A DNA stretch of 64,000 nt from Gaiellales bacterium (GTDB lineage Bacteria; Actinomycetota; Thermoleophilia; Gaiellales; JAICJC01): positions 1 through 64,000 of the forward strand of contig DASUHM010000008.1 of the NCBI GenBank assembly GCA_036273515.1, written 5' to 3'. A model generated the notes under the pieces. The model made no database searches. It was not told the origin of the DNA and saw nothing but the letters and a program-made list of their open reading frames with translations. Shown one piece after another: positions 26,875 to 35,616 of the stretch. How positions within the stretch are numbered: position 1 is the first letter of the stretch; each line of letters begins with the position of its first letter. The translations under genes and the position numbers were made by a program.

Positions 26875-28551
26875 GTGCGCCCGCTCGACACCCGGCTCCT
26901 CGCCCGCGCACGCGCCGCCCGCACGCTCCTCGTGCTCGACGTGGCGCTCGGCCTGGCCATGGCGCTGCTCGTGCTGGCCGGGGCGACCCTCCTCGCCCAC
27001 GCCGTCGCGCGGGCGTTCGCCGGCGCGTCGCTCTCGGCGATCGCCCCGTCGCTGGTGCTCCTCGGGCTCGTGTTCGTCGCCCGGGGAGGGATCGCCTGGG
27101 CCTTCGAGGTGGCCGGCAGCCGGGCCGCGGCCGGGACGCTCTCCGACCTGCGGCTGGCGCTCGTCGATCACCGCCTGCGCAGCCATCCCGCCGCCCTCGA
27201 CGGCGCCGAGGGAGGCGAGATCGCGGCCGCCGCCGTGCAGGGCGTCGACGGCCTGGCCGCGTACTTCGGCAGCTACCTGCCGCAGCTGGCGCTGGCATGC
27301 ATCGTCCCGCCCGCCGTCCTCGTCTGGGCGGCCGTGATCGATCCGGAGTCGGCGCTCCTGATGGCCGCGACCGTCCCGCTCGTGCCGGTCTTCATGTGGC
27401 TGATCGGCCGCTACGCCGCGGAGCGCAGCCGGGCCCGCTGGGCCGAGCTGCGCGGGCTTTCCACGCACTTCCTGGACGTCGTCCGCGGCCTCTCGACGCT
27501 GCGCGCGTTCAACCGTTCCCGGACACAGGCCGCCGCGCTGGCCGAGGTCGGCGACCGCTACCGGCGGGCGACGATGGCCACCCTGCGGCTGAGCTTCCTC
27601 TCGGGATCGGTGCTCGAGCTGGCCGCGACGCTCGGCGTCGCGCTGGTCGCGGTCACGGTGGGCGTGCGGCTGGTGGACGGCGGAATCGGCCTGGAGGCGG
27701 GGCTGACGGTGCTCGTGATCGCGCCTGAGCTGTATCTGCCGCTGCGCCGGCTCGGAGCGCAGTTCCACGCCTCCGCCGACGGGCTTGCCGCAGCGGAGCG
27801 GATCCTGGCGCTGCTCGACGCGCCGGCGGGCGCCGTCGCCGGGGGCAGCCGGGCCGCACCGTCGCCGGCGGTCGCGGCGGTGCGGCTGGCGGGCGTGACG
27901 TTCTCCTACCCGGCCCGGCCGGGGCGCGTCCTCGACGGGGTCGACCTCGAGCTGCGGCCGGGGGAGACCGTTGCGCTGGTGGGGCCGAGCGGCGCGGGCA
28001 AGAGCACGATCGCAAGCCTGCTGCTGGGCTTCGCCGAGCCGACGGCGGGACAGGTGACGGTCGGCGGGTTCGACCTGGGCGGCTGCGACCTGGCCGCATG
28101 GCGAGCGTCGACCGCGTGGGTGCCGCAGCGGCCGACGATGTTCCGGGCGACCGTGGCGGACAACATCCGGCTCGGCGCGCCGGACGCGACCGCCGACCGC
28201 GTCCATGCGGCGGCGGCTCGGGCTGGCGCCGACGGGTTCGTGCGCGGCCTGCCGGAGGGCTACGCGACGCTGCTCGGCGACGGCGGGCGTCAGCTCTCCG
28301 CCGGCGAGCGGCGCCGGATCGCGCTCGCGCGGGCCTTCCTGCGCGATGCGCCGCTCGTGATCCTCGACGAGCCGACCGCCGACCTCGACAAGCGCAGCGC
28401 GGCGATCGTCGCCGCCGCGGTCGAGCGGTTGCGCCATGGGCGGACGGTGCTCGTGATCGCCCACCACGCCGGCGTCGTCGGCCCCGCCGACCGGGTCGTC
28501 GTCCTCGAGCGGGGACGGGCCACCGAGCTGCCGCGGAGCGCGGTCGCATGA
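26875..28551 (+). CDS. cydD: ABC exporter CydD (cytochrome bd assembly)
   Basis: 558 residues: six-helix exporter domain (about 1-310) then ATPase with Walker A GPSGAGKST, signature LSAGERRR, Walker B LVILDEPTADLD and H-loop IAHH. With CydC it exports glutathione/cysteine or acts as a haem-linked exporter needed for bd oxidase assembly. GTG start 4 bp after cydB. The signature has Ala for the usual Gly, as often seen in CydD. Confidence 0.92.
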   Translation: MRPLDTRLLARARAARTLLVLDVALGLAMALLVLAGATLLAHAVARAFAGASLSAIAPSLVLLGLVFVARGGIAWAFEVAGSRAAAGTLSDLRLALVDHRLRSHPAALDGAEGGEIAAAAVQGVDGLAAYFGSYLPQLALACIVPPAVLVWAAVIDPESALLMAATVPLVPVFMWLIGRYAAERSRARWAELRGLSTHFLDVVRGLSTLRAFNRSRTQAAALAEVGDRYRRATMATLRLSFLSGSVLELAATLGVALVAVTVGVRLVDGGIGLEAGLTVLVIAPELYLPLRRLGAQFHASADGLAAAERILALLDAPAGAVAGGSRAAPSPAVAAVRLAGVTFSYPARPGRVLDGVDLELRPGETVALVGPSGAGKSTIASLLLGFAEPTAGQVTVGGFDLGGCDLAAWRASTAWVPQRPTMFRATVADNIRLGAPDATADRVHAAAARAGADGFVRGLPEGYATLLGDGGRQLSAGERRRIALARAFLRDAPLVILDEPTADLDKRSAAIVAAAVERLRHGRTVLVIAHHAGVVGPADRVVVLERGRATELPRSAVA

Positions 28552-30275
28552 CGCTCGCCGTCGGCAGGCTGACGCGCTTCGCGGCTGCGCCCCCGATGAT
28601 CGTCGCCGGGGCGGTGGCGCTCGGCGCCGTGACCGTCCTGCTCGGCGTCGGCCTGATGGCGACGGCCGGGTACCTGATCTCGCGCGCAGCCGAGCAGCCG
28701 CCCATCCTGTCGCTGACCGTCGCGATCGTCGGCGTGCGCGCCTTCGGGCTGACGCGGCCCGTGGCGCGGTATCTCGACCGGCTCCTGAGCCACGACCTCG
28801 CCCTGCGGGCGCTCGGCCAGGCCCGCGTGCACGCCTACGAGCGGATCGAGCCGCTCGCGCCCGCCGGGCTCGAGGAGTACCGCGACGGTGACCTGCTCGC
28901 GCGCATGGTCGCCGACGTGGACGCCCTCCAGGGGCTCTACCTGCGTGGCCTCGGCCCGCCGCTCGTCGCACTCGCCGCCGGCACGGCGGCGGTCGTCGTC
29001 GCGGCGCTCGTGCTCCCCGCGGCGGGGCTCGTCCTCGCCTGCGGGCTCCTCGCGGCCGCCACCGTCGTCCCGCTCGCGGCCGCAGGGATCGGTCGGGCCG
29101 GCAGCCGCAGGCAGGCCCGGGCGGGGGCCGATCTGACCGCCGACCTCGTCGAGCTCATGCGCGGCGCGCCCGAGCTGGTGGCGAACGGGCGGGCGCAGGA
29201 CCGGTTCGACGGCATACGCGAGCGCGACCGGCGGCTCGTCCGCCTCACCCGCAGGGCTGCGCTCGCCGACGGCCTCGGCAACGGCCTCTGCCTGGTCGTG
29301 ACCGGCGCGACCGTGGCGGGCGTGGTCGCGGTCAGCGCCGCCGCGCACGACGCCGGACGGCTCGACCGCATCTCGATCGGCATGCTCGGCCTGCTCGCGC
29401 TCGCCTCCTTCGAGGCCGTCCAGCCGCTCCCGAACGCCGCCCGGGAGCTGGTCGCGACGGTGGCCGCCGGCCGGCGCCTGCTCGACCTCACCGACGCCGA
29501 GCCGGCAGTCACCGACCCGGGCGACCCCGCGCCGCTCCCGAGCGGGCCGGTCACGGTCGCACTCGAGGGCGTCTCGGCTCGATACCGGCGAGGCGAGCGG
29601 CCGGTGCTCGTCGATGCCGGCCTCGTGCTCGAGCCGGGCCGGCGGGTTGCCCTCGTCGGCCCGAGCGGCGCGGGCAAGACCACCGTGGCGAACCTGCTCA
29701 TCCGCTTCCTCGATCCGGAGCGCGGCCGGGTGACGCTCGCCGGCCGCGACCTGCGCGAGTACCGCCAGGAGGACGTCCGCCGCGTGATCGCCGTCGCGGG
29801 TCAGGACGCTCACATGTTCTCGGCCAGCATCCTCGAGAACGTCCGCCTGGCCCGGCCGGACGCAGGCGACGGCGAGATCGAGACGGCGCTCCGCCTGGCC
29901 GGCGCGCTCGAGTGGGTGCGATCGCTGCCGGAGGGCTGGCACACGCCCGTGGGCGAGGAGGGCCGCGAGCTCTCCGGCGGTCAGCGGCAGCGGGTCGGCG
30001 TCGCCCGCGCCCTGCTCACCCGGGCCCCGGTGCTCGTCCTCGACGAGCCGACCGCGCACCTCGACCGCCCGACGGCCGAGGCGCTCGTCCGCGACGTGCT
30101 CGCGGCGGCCGGCGACCGCGCCGTGCTCCTCATCACCCACCGCGCGGAGGGGCTCGCGGCGATGGACGAGATCCTCGAGCTCGATGCCGGGACGATCAGG
30201 CGAGCGGATCGCGGCGGGCGCGGCGGCGGTCGAACACCCACCCGACGCCCAGCAGGATCACCGCGAACGCGATGA
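28548..30275 (+). CDS. cydC: ABC exporter CydC (cytochrome bd assembly)
   Basis: 575 residues, overlapping cydD by 4 bp (ATGA). Exporter domain with VALGAVTVLLGVGLMATAGYLIS and GLTRPVARYLDRL, ATPase with GPSGAGKTT, LSGGQRQR, VLVLDEPTAHLD and ITHR. Partner of CydD in a heterodimer. The last 28 residues after LELDAGTI are Arg/Gly/Thr/Pro-rich and lack family support; they lie over an opposite-strand hydrophobic frame, so a stop may have been lost by mutation there. Confidence 0.92.
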   Translation: MTLAVGRLTRFAAAPPMIVAGAVALGAVTVLLGVGLMATAGYLISRAAEQPPILSLTVAIVGVRAFGLTRPVARYLDRLLSHDLALRALGQARVHAYERIEPLAPAGLEEYRDGDLLARMVADVDALQGLYLRGLGPPLVALAAGTAAVVVAALVLPAAGLVLACGLLAAATVVPLAAAGIGRAGSRRQARAGADLTADLVELMRGAPELVANGRAQDRFDGIRERDRRLVRLTRRAALADGLGNGLCLVVTGATVAGVVAVSAAAHDAGRLDRISIGMLGLLALASFEAVQPLPNAARELVATVAAGRRLLDLTDAEPAVTDPGDPAPLPSGPVTVALEGVSARYRRGERPVLVDAGLVLEPGRRVALVGPSGAGKTTVANLLIRFLDPERGRVTLAGRDLREYRQEDVRRVIAVAGQDAHMFSASILENVRLARPDAGDGEIETALRLAGALEWVRSLPEGWHTPVGEEGRELSGGQRQRVGVARALLTRAPVLVLDEPTAHLDRPTAEALVRDVLAAAGDRAVLLITHRAEGLAAMDEILELDAGTIRRADRGGRGGGRTPTRRPAGSPRTR

Positions 30276-30368
30276 ATCCGCCCAGAAACGGGGCGACCGG
30301 CGGGGATCGTCCACATGGGATGACGGCCGGAACCGGACGCTGGCTAGCGTGGGAGCCGGGGGGAAAAC

Positions 30369-31640
30369 TTGGCCGATACTGATCACGCCCAGGGGCATCG
30401 GCGGCGTGTCCTGATCCTCGGCGGCGGCTTCGCAGGGATCGGTGCAGCGCGCAAGCTGAAAGACGCGGACGTCGACGTCGTCCTGGTCGACCGCAACGAC
30501 TACCACACGTTTCAGCCGTTGCTGTACCAGGTCGCGACCGACCTGCTCGAGCCCGCATCGGTCGGGCATCCGCTCCGCGACCTGTTCCACGACCAGTCGA
30601 ACGCCGCCGTCCACCAGGCGACGGTGACGGCGATCGATCCCGAGACGCGCGAGGTGCGGTTCGAGGAAATGACGCCGATCCGCTACGACCATCTCGTCCT
30701 CGGACTCGGGGCCCAGGTCAACTTCTTCGGCGTCGCGGGCGCGGCGGAGCACGCGTTCCCGCTCTACACCCTCGCGGACGCGGTGCGTCTGAAGGAGCAC
30801 ATCCTGCGCAGATGGGAGGCCGCCGACCGCGACCCGGGACTGATCGACGACGGCGCGCTCAACATCGTGATCGTGGGCGGCGGGCCAACGGGCGTCGAGT
30901 CCGCCGGCGCCCTGGCGGAGCTGTACCACTCGAACTTCGCCGACGACTACCGCGGCATCCCCCAGGAAGCCGCCCACCTGACGCTGGTCGAGGCGGGGCC
31001 GGTGCTCTTCTCGATGTTCAAGCCGGACATCCGCACGTACACCGAGAAGGCCCTCGCCAAGCGCGACGTGGAGGTTGCCCTCGGCGAGATCGTCGCCTCC
31101 GTCGAGCCCACCCGGGTCACGCTGAAGTCGGGGAAGTCGATGCCGGCACACACGCTCGTCTGGGGCGCCGGGTTGCAGGGAAACCCCATCCTGGGGTCGC
31201 TCGGCGTCGACCTGCAGAAGGGCAATCGCATCGGCGTCGGGCCGGACCTTCGGGTCCCCGAGCACCCCGAGATCTTCGCCGTCGGCGACGCGGCCTGGAT
31301 CATCGACGCCGAGACGGGCGAGGTGCTGCCCCAGCTCGGGTCGGTCGCGCTGCAGGCGGGCGAGCAGGCGGGCGAGAACATCGCCCGGTTGCTGGCCGGA
31401 CGGCAGACGCACCCCTTCCGATACCACGACAAGGGCACGATGGCCACGATCGGCCGCGGCGCCGCCGTGATCCAGCTGCGGCGCGGAAAGACGATCAAGG
31501 GGAAGTCCGCCGCGCTCGCATGGGGTGCGGTGCACCTCGCCCTGCTCTCGACCGGCGAGGACCGCGCGAAGGCCGTCGTCGACTGGACATGGGCCGGCTT
31601 CACGCACGAGCGCTCGGCCCGCATCAGCGTTCCGACCTGA
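30369..31640 (+). CDS. ndh: Type II NADH dehydrogenase
   Basis: 423 residues. FAD motif GGGFAGIGAARKL (19-31), NAD motif VGGGPTGVESAGAL, and the C-terminal FAD segment GDAAWI with LPQLGSVALQAGEQAGENIARL, plus a C-terminal amphipathic region near AALAWGAVHLALL for membrane attachment. Non-proton-pumping NADH:quinone oxidoreductase; with cytochrome bd upstream it completes a short respiratory chain. TTG start preceded by a GGGGGGA Shine-Dalgarno 5 nt before it. Confidence 0.9.
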   Translation: MADTDHAQGHRRRVLILGGGFAGIGAARKLKDADVDVVLVDRNDYHTFQPLLYQVATDLLEPASVGHPLRDLFHDQSNAAVHQATVTAIDPETREVRFEEMTPIRYDHLVLGLGAQVNFFGVAGAAEHAFPLYTLADAVRLKEHILRRWEAADRDPGLIDDGALNIVIVGGGPTGVESAGALAELYHSNFADDYRGIPQEAAHLTLVEAGPVLFSMFKPDIRTYTEKALAKRDVEVALGEIVASVEPTRVTLKSGKSMPAHTLVWGAGLQGNPILGSLGVDLQKGNRIGVGPDLRVPEHPEIFAVGDAAWIIDAETGEVLPQLGSVALQAGEQAGENIARLLAGRQTHPFRYHDKGTMATIGRGAAVIQLRRGKTIKGKSAALAWGAVHLALLSTGEDRAKAVVDWTWAGFTHERSARISVPT

Positions 31641-31661
31641 ACCTGACCTGAGGAGCACCGG

Positions 31662-33098
31662 ATGAGCACCACGGCGACACGACCCAGGACGAGCCGGACG
31701 GCGGCGACGAAGCCGCAGCCGGCCGACGTCCTCGTCATCTTCGGCATCACCGGCGACCTGGCGAAGGTGATGACGTTCAGGTCGCTGTACCGGCTGGAGC
31801 GGCGCGGGTTGCTCAACACGTCGATCATCGGCGTCGCGATCGACGACTGGTCCGACGACCAGCTGCGCCAGCGCGCACGCGACTCGATCGTGGGGACGGG
31901 CGAGCAGCTGGACCCCAAGGTGTTCGACCGCCTGGCCGCGCGGCTCTCGTACGTCCAGGGATCGTTCGACGACTCGGCCACCTTCGACCGGGTCGGCGAC
32001 GCCATCAAGGGCGCCGAGCTGCCGGTCTTCTACCTGGAGATCCCGCCGTTCCTGTTCGGCACCGTCGTGGAGGGACTGAGTGCGGCCGGTCTCACGAAGA
32101 CAGCGCGGATCGTGGTCGAGAAGCCGTTCGGCCACGACCTCGAGTCGGCGCGGGAGCTCGCCGCCGAGCTGCACCAGTACGTGCTCGAATCCCAGCTCTA
32201 CCGCATCGACCACTTCCTCGGCAAGATGGGGCTCGAGGAGCTGCTCTACCTGCGGTTCGGAAACACGATGCTCGAGCCGCTCTGGAACCGCAACTACCTC
32301 GAGTGCGTCCAGATCACGATGGCCGAGGACTTCGGCGTCGAGGACCGTGGCCACTTCTACGATCCGGTCGGGGCGCTCCGCGACGTCGTCGTCAACCACC
32401 TGATGCAGGTGGTCGCCGCGTCCGCCATGGAGGCACCCGCCGGGGGCGATCCGGAGACGCTCCAGGGCGCCAAGCTGAACCTGTACCGCGCCATCGCGAC
32501 GGCCGACCCGGCCGACTACGTGCGCGGCCAGTACGACGGCTACCGGAAGATCGACGGCGTCGCCCCCGACTCGACCACCGAGACCTATGCCGCGCTGCGG
32601 CTGGACATCGAGAACTGGCGCTTCGCCGGCGTGCCGTTCTTCATCCGCACGGGCAAGCTCCTGCCGCACACGCTGACCGAGATGCGGCTCGTCTTCAAGC
32701 ACCCGCCCAAGCTCGGCTTCCACATGACGGACGGGCGCCACCCGGAACCGGATCAGCTGGTGATCAAGCTCGACCCGAGCACGGGCGTCCGGTTCACCCT
32801 CGACGCCCACCGTGCGGATGCCCCCGAGCCCGAGGCGATCACGCTCGACATGGAGTTCGCGCAGGAGGGCGGCGAGGGGCCGACGCCCTACGAGGTGCTT
32901 CTGAACGCCGCCATGCAGGGCGAGAGCAGCCGCTTCACGCGCCAGGACGGCGTCGAGCAGACCTGGCGGATCATGGGGCGCTTGCTGGACTCGCCACCCC
33001 CGGTGCACCCGTACGCGCCGGGCTCGTGGGGCCCCGCCGCGGCCGATGAGCTCGTCGCCGGCCACGGCGCGTGGCACCACCCATGGGTGACGGCGTAG
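31662..33098 (+). CDS. zwf: Glucose-6-phosphate 1-dehydrogenase
   Basis: 478 residues. NADP site FGITGDLAK (28-36; Ile replaces the usual Ala), EKPFG (153-157) and the substrate-site signature RIDHFLGK (181-188), all in place. First step of the oxidative pentose phosphate pathway, cytoplasmic. A GAGGAGC Shine-Dalgarno lies before ATG 31662. Neighbours (GMC oxidoreductase, aldose epimerase) suggest a glucose-oxidation role beyond basic NADPH supply. Confidence 0.95.
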   Translation: MSTTATRPRTSRTAATKPQPADVLVIFGITGDLAKVMTFRSLYRLERRGLLNTSIIGVAIDDWSDDQLRQRARDSIVGTGEQLDPKVFDRLAARLSYVQGSFDDSATFDRVGDAIKGAELPVFYLEIPPFLFGTVVEGLSAAGLTKTARIVVEKPFGHDLESARELAAELHQYVLESQLYRIDHFLGKMGLEELLYLRFGNTMLEPLWNRNYLECVQITMAEDFGVEDRGHFYDPVGALRDVVVNHLMQVVAASAMEAPAGGDPETLQGAKLNLYRAIATADPADYVRGQYDGYRKIDGVAPDSTTETYAALRLDIENWRFAGVPFFIRTGKLLPHTLTEMRLVFKHPPKLGFHMTDGRHPEPDQLVIKLDPSTGVRFTLDAHRADAPEPEAITLDMEFAQEGGEGPTPYEVLLNAAMQGESSRFTRQDGVEQTWRIMGRLLDSPPPVHPYAPGSWGPAAADELVAGHGAWHHPWVTA

Positions 33099-33110
33099 GA
33101 AGGGGGCCCC

Positions 33111-34661
33111 ATGGAGAACTACGACGTCATCATCATCGGCACCGGCGCGGGCGGCGGGACGCTCGCCCGCCACCTGGCGCCTTCGGGCAAGCGCGTCCTG
33201 GTGCTCGAGCGCGGCGACTGGCTGCCGCGCGAGCCGCAGAACTGGCTGGCCCAGGACGTGTTCGTCGACAACCGCTACGTCTCGGCCGACACCTGGTACG
33301 ACGGCAACGGGAAGCCGTTCCAGCCCCAGATCCACTACTTCGTCGGCGGCGCGACCAAGCTGTACGGCGCCGCGCTCTACCGGCTCCGCAGCGAGGACTT
33401 CGGCGAGCTCAAGCATCACGACGGCATCTCGCCGGCATGGCCGATCTCCTACGACGAGATCGAGCCGTACTACACCATGGCGGAGACGATGTACGAGGTG
33501 CACGGCGCCCGCGGCGAGGACCCCACCGAGCCGCCCGCGAGCGCCCCGTACCCCTTCCCCGCGGTCACCCACGAACCGCGCATCCAGGCGCTCTCGGACG
33601 ACCTTGCCAAGGCCGGGTACCACCCGTTCCACGCACCGTGCGGCGTCCGCCTGAACCAGGCGGACATGCCACACAGCGCCTGTGTCCGCTGCCAGAACTG
33701 CGACGGGTTCCCGTGCGCGGTCCACGGCAAGTCCGACGCCGAGGTGCTCGGCATGCGGCCCGCGCTCGAGCACCCGAACGTCACCCTGCTCACGAACGCG
33801 ATGGCGACGAAGATCGAGACGAACGACTCCGGAACCGTCGCGACCGAGGTGGTCGTGCAGCAGAACGGCTCGTCCGACCGGTACCGGGGCGACCTGATCG
33901 TGCTCGCGTGCGGCGCGGCGAACACGGCCAAGCTGCTGCTCACCTCCGCGAACGACCGCCATCCCAAAGGCCTCGCCAACGGATCCGACCAGGTCGGCCG
34001 CAACTACATGTTCCACAACAGCCAGGCGGTGCTCGCCCTCTCCCGCGAGGAGAACCCGACGGTCTTCCAGAAGACCCTCGGGCTGAACGACTTCTACTTC
34101 GGCAGCGACGACCACGACTACCCGCTCGGCAACATCCAGATGGTCGGCAAGTCGCAGGCACCCATGTACCGGGGCGAGAAGCCGGGCGAGACGCGGCTGG
34201 CGCCCGAATGGACGCTCGAGCGGGTCGCCAGGCACGCGATCGACTTCTGGCTCTCGACCGAGGACCTGCCGCGGGCGGAGAACCGCGTCACGGTCGACGG
34301 CGACGGCCGGGTCACCCTGCGCTACACGCCGACCAACGACGTGCCCAAGCAGGAGCTCTACGGCAAGCTGCGGTCGATGCTGGGGCACCTGAACATGCAC
34401 TCAGACCACCTGCTCCACCGGTTCGCGTACATGAAGAACGAGATCCCGGTGGCGGGGGTGGCGCACCAGGCGGGCACGTGCCGCTGCGGGGACGAACCGG
34501 CCACGTCGGCCGTGAACCGCGACTGCCGCGCGCACGAGCTCGACAACCTCTACGTCGTCGACACGAGCGTCTTCCCCAGCATCGGGGCCGTGAACCCGGC
34601 GCTCACGGCGATGGCCAACTCGCTGCGCGTCGGCGACCACCTGCTCGCGCGGATGGGCTGA
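33111..34661 (+). CDS. GMC family FAD oxidoreductase, glucose/sugar dehydrogenase-like
   Basis: 516 residues. FAD motif GTGAGGGTLARHLA (10-23), the Cys cluster CVRCQNCDGFPC (Cys191, 194, 197, 202), C-terminal catalytic His in VAHQAGTCRCG and Asn in SIGAVNPALTAMANS. The cysteine cluster occurs in the GMC group that includes 3Fe-4S FAD-glucose dehydrogenases, so an iron-sulfur cluster is possible. No signal peptide, so probably cytoplasmic. Located between zwf and aldose 1-epimerase, it may oxidise glucose or gluconate-type sugars; the exact substrate is not proven. Confidence 0.87.
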   Translation: MENYDVIIIGTGAGGGTLARHLAPSGKRVLVLERGDWLPREPQNWLAQDVFVDNRYVSADTWYDGNGKPFQPQIHYFVGGATKLYGAALYRLRSEDFGELKHHDGISPAWPISYDEIEPYYTMAETMYEVHGARGEDPTEPPASAPYPFPAVTHEPRIQALSDDLAKAGYHPFHAPCGVRLNQADMPHSACVRCQNCDGFPCAVHGKSDAEVLGMRPALEHPNVTLLTNAMATKIETNDSGTVATEVVVQQNGSSDRYRGDLIVLACGAANTAKLLLTSANDRHPKGLANGSDQVGRNYMFHNSQAVLALSREENPTVFQKTLGLNDFYFGSDDHDYPLGNIQMVGKSQAPMYRGEKPGETRLAPEWTLERVARHAIDFWLSTEDLPRAENRVTVDGDGRVTLRYTPTNDVPKQELYGKLRSMLGHLNMHSDHLLHRFAYMKNEIPVAGVAHQAGTCRCGDEPATSAVNRDCRAHELDNLYVVDTSVFPSIGAVNPALTAMANSLRVGDHLLARMG

Positions 34662-34677
34662 CACGGACGCGCCGCCG

Positions 34678-35616
34678 GTGGCCCTCGAGGCACGACCCCT
34701 CGCCCCGTCGGGGACCCAGATCGAGCTCACATGCGGCGACCGGCGCGCCGTCGTCACCTCGGTCGGCGCGGGGCTGCGCGCGCACTCGGCCGGGGGCCGG
34801 GACGTCGTCGCCGGATACGGGGCGGACGAGATGAGCCCCGGCGGCCGCGGCCAGCTCCTGATCCCCTTCCCGAACCGCGTGCAGGGCGGCCGCTACGAGT
34901 TCGGTGGCCGCGGCCACCAGCTCCCGCTGAACGAGCCCGAGGCGGGAAACGCGATCCACGGACTGACACGCTGGGCGGAGTGGATGCTCGTCCGGGCCGA
35001 GCCCGATTCGGTCGTGTTCGAGCACCTCCTCCATCCCCGGCCGGGCTACCCGTTCTCGCTCGCGCTGCGGGTCGAGTACCAGCTCGACGCCGCCGGCCTC
35101 GCGGTGTCGACCAAGGCGACGAACGTCGGGGCCGAGCCCTGTCCGTACGGGTGCGGGGCCCACCCCTACCTGACCGTCGGGACGGCGACGGTCGACACGG
35201 CGATCCTCCAGGTTCCCGCCCGCACCGTGCTCCACTCCGATGCGCACGGCATCCCGGTCGGCAGGGAGCCGGTCGAGGGCACGGCGTACGACTTCCGGCA
35301 GCCGCGGCCGATCGGGCCGGTTCGGCTGGACAATGCGTTCACCGACCTGGAGCGGGACGACGACGGGATCGCCCGCGCCGAGCTCCGCGATCCCGACGGG
35401 CATGCCTCGGTCGTGCTCTGGGTCGATGCGGCGCACTCCTACCTGATGGTGTTCAGCGGCGACACGCTGCCGGATGCGGAGCGCCGCCGCAGCCTCGCCG
35501 TCGAGCCGATGACGTGCCCGCCCAACGCCTTCTGCACGCGCGAGGCGGTCATCACCCTCGATCCGGGCCAAGCCTTCACGAGCCGGTGGGGTATCGCCGC
35601 GGACGGCGCCGCGTGA
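34678..35616 (+). CDS. Aldose 1-epimerase family protein
   Basis: 312 residues, GTG start. Galactose mutarotase-like beta-sandwich: LIPFPNRVQGGRYEFGGRGHQLPLNEPEAGNAIHG near the N terminus, the catalytic His region CGAHPYLTVG, and a late Glu in AVEPMTCPPNAF. It interconverts alpha and beta anomers of aldoses, which fits a partner for the preceding sugar oxidoreductase. 16 bp after the GMC gene and overlapping clc (GTGA). Confidence 0.9.
   Translation: MALEARPLAPSGTQIELTCGDRRAVVTSVGAGLRAHSAGGRDVVAGYGADEMSPGGRGQLLIPFPNRVQGGRYEFGGRGHQLPLNEPEAGNAIHGLTRWAEWMLVRAEPDSVVFEHLLHPRPGYPFSLALRVEYQLDAAGLAVSTKATNVGAEPCPYGCGAHPYLTVGTATVDTAILQVPARTVLHSDAHGIPVGREPVEGTAYDFRQPRPIGPVRLDNAFTDLERDDDGIARAELRDPDGHASVVLWVDAAHSYLMVFSGDTLPDAERRRSLAVEPMTCPPNAFCTREAVITLDPGQAFTSRWGIAADGAA

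Noticed and set aside
30258-34400. 1380-codon minus-strand open frame over ndh, zwf and the GMC gene
   Set aside because: Antisense to three clearly coding genes, no recognisable domains, typical high-GC shadow frame.
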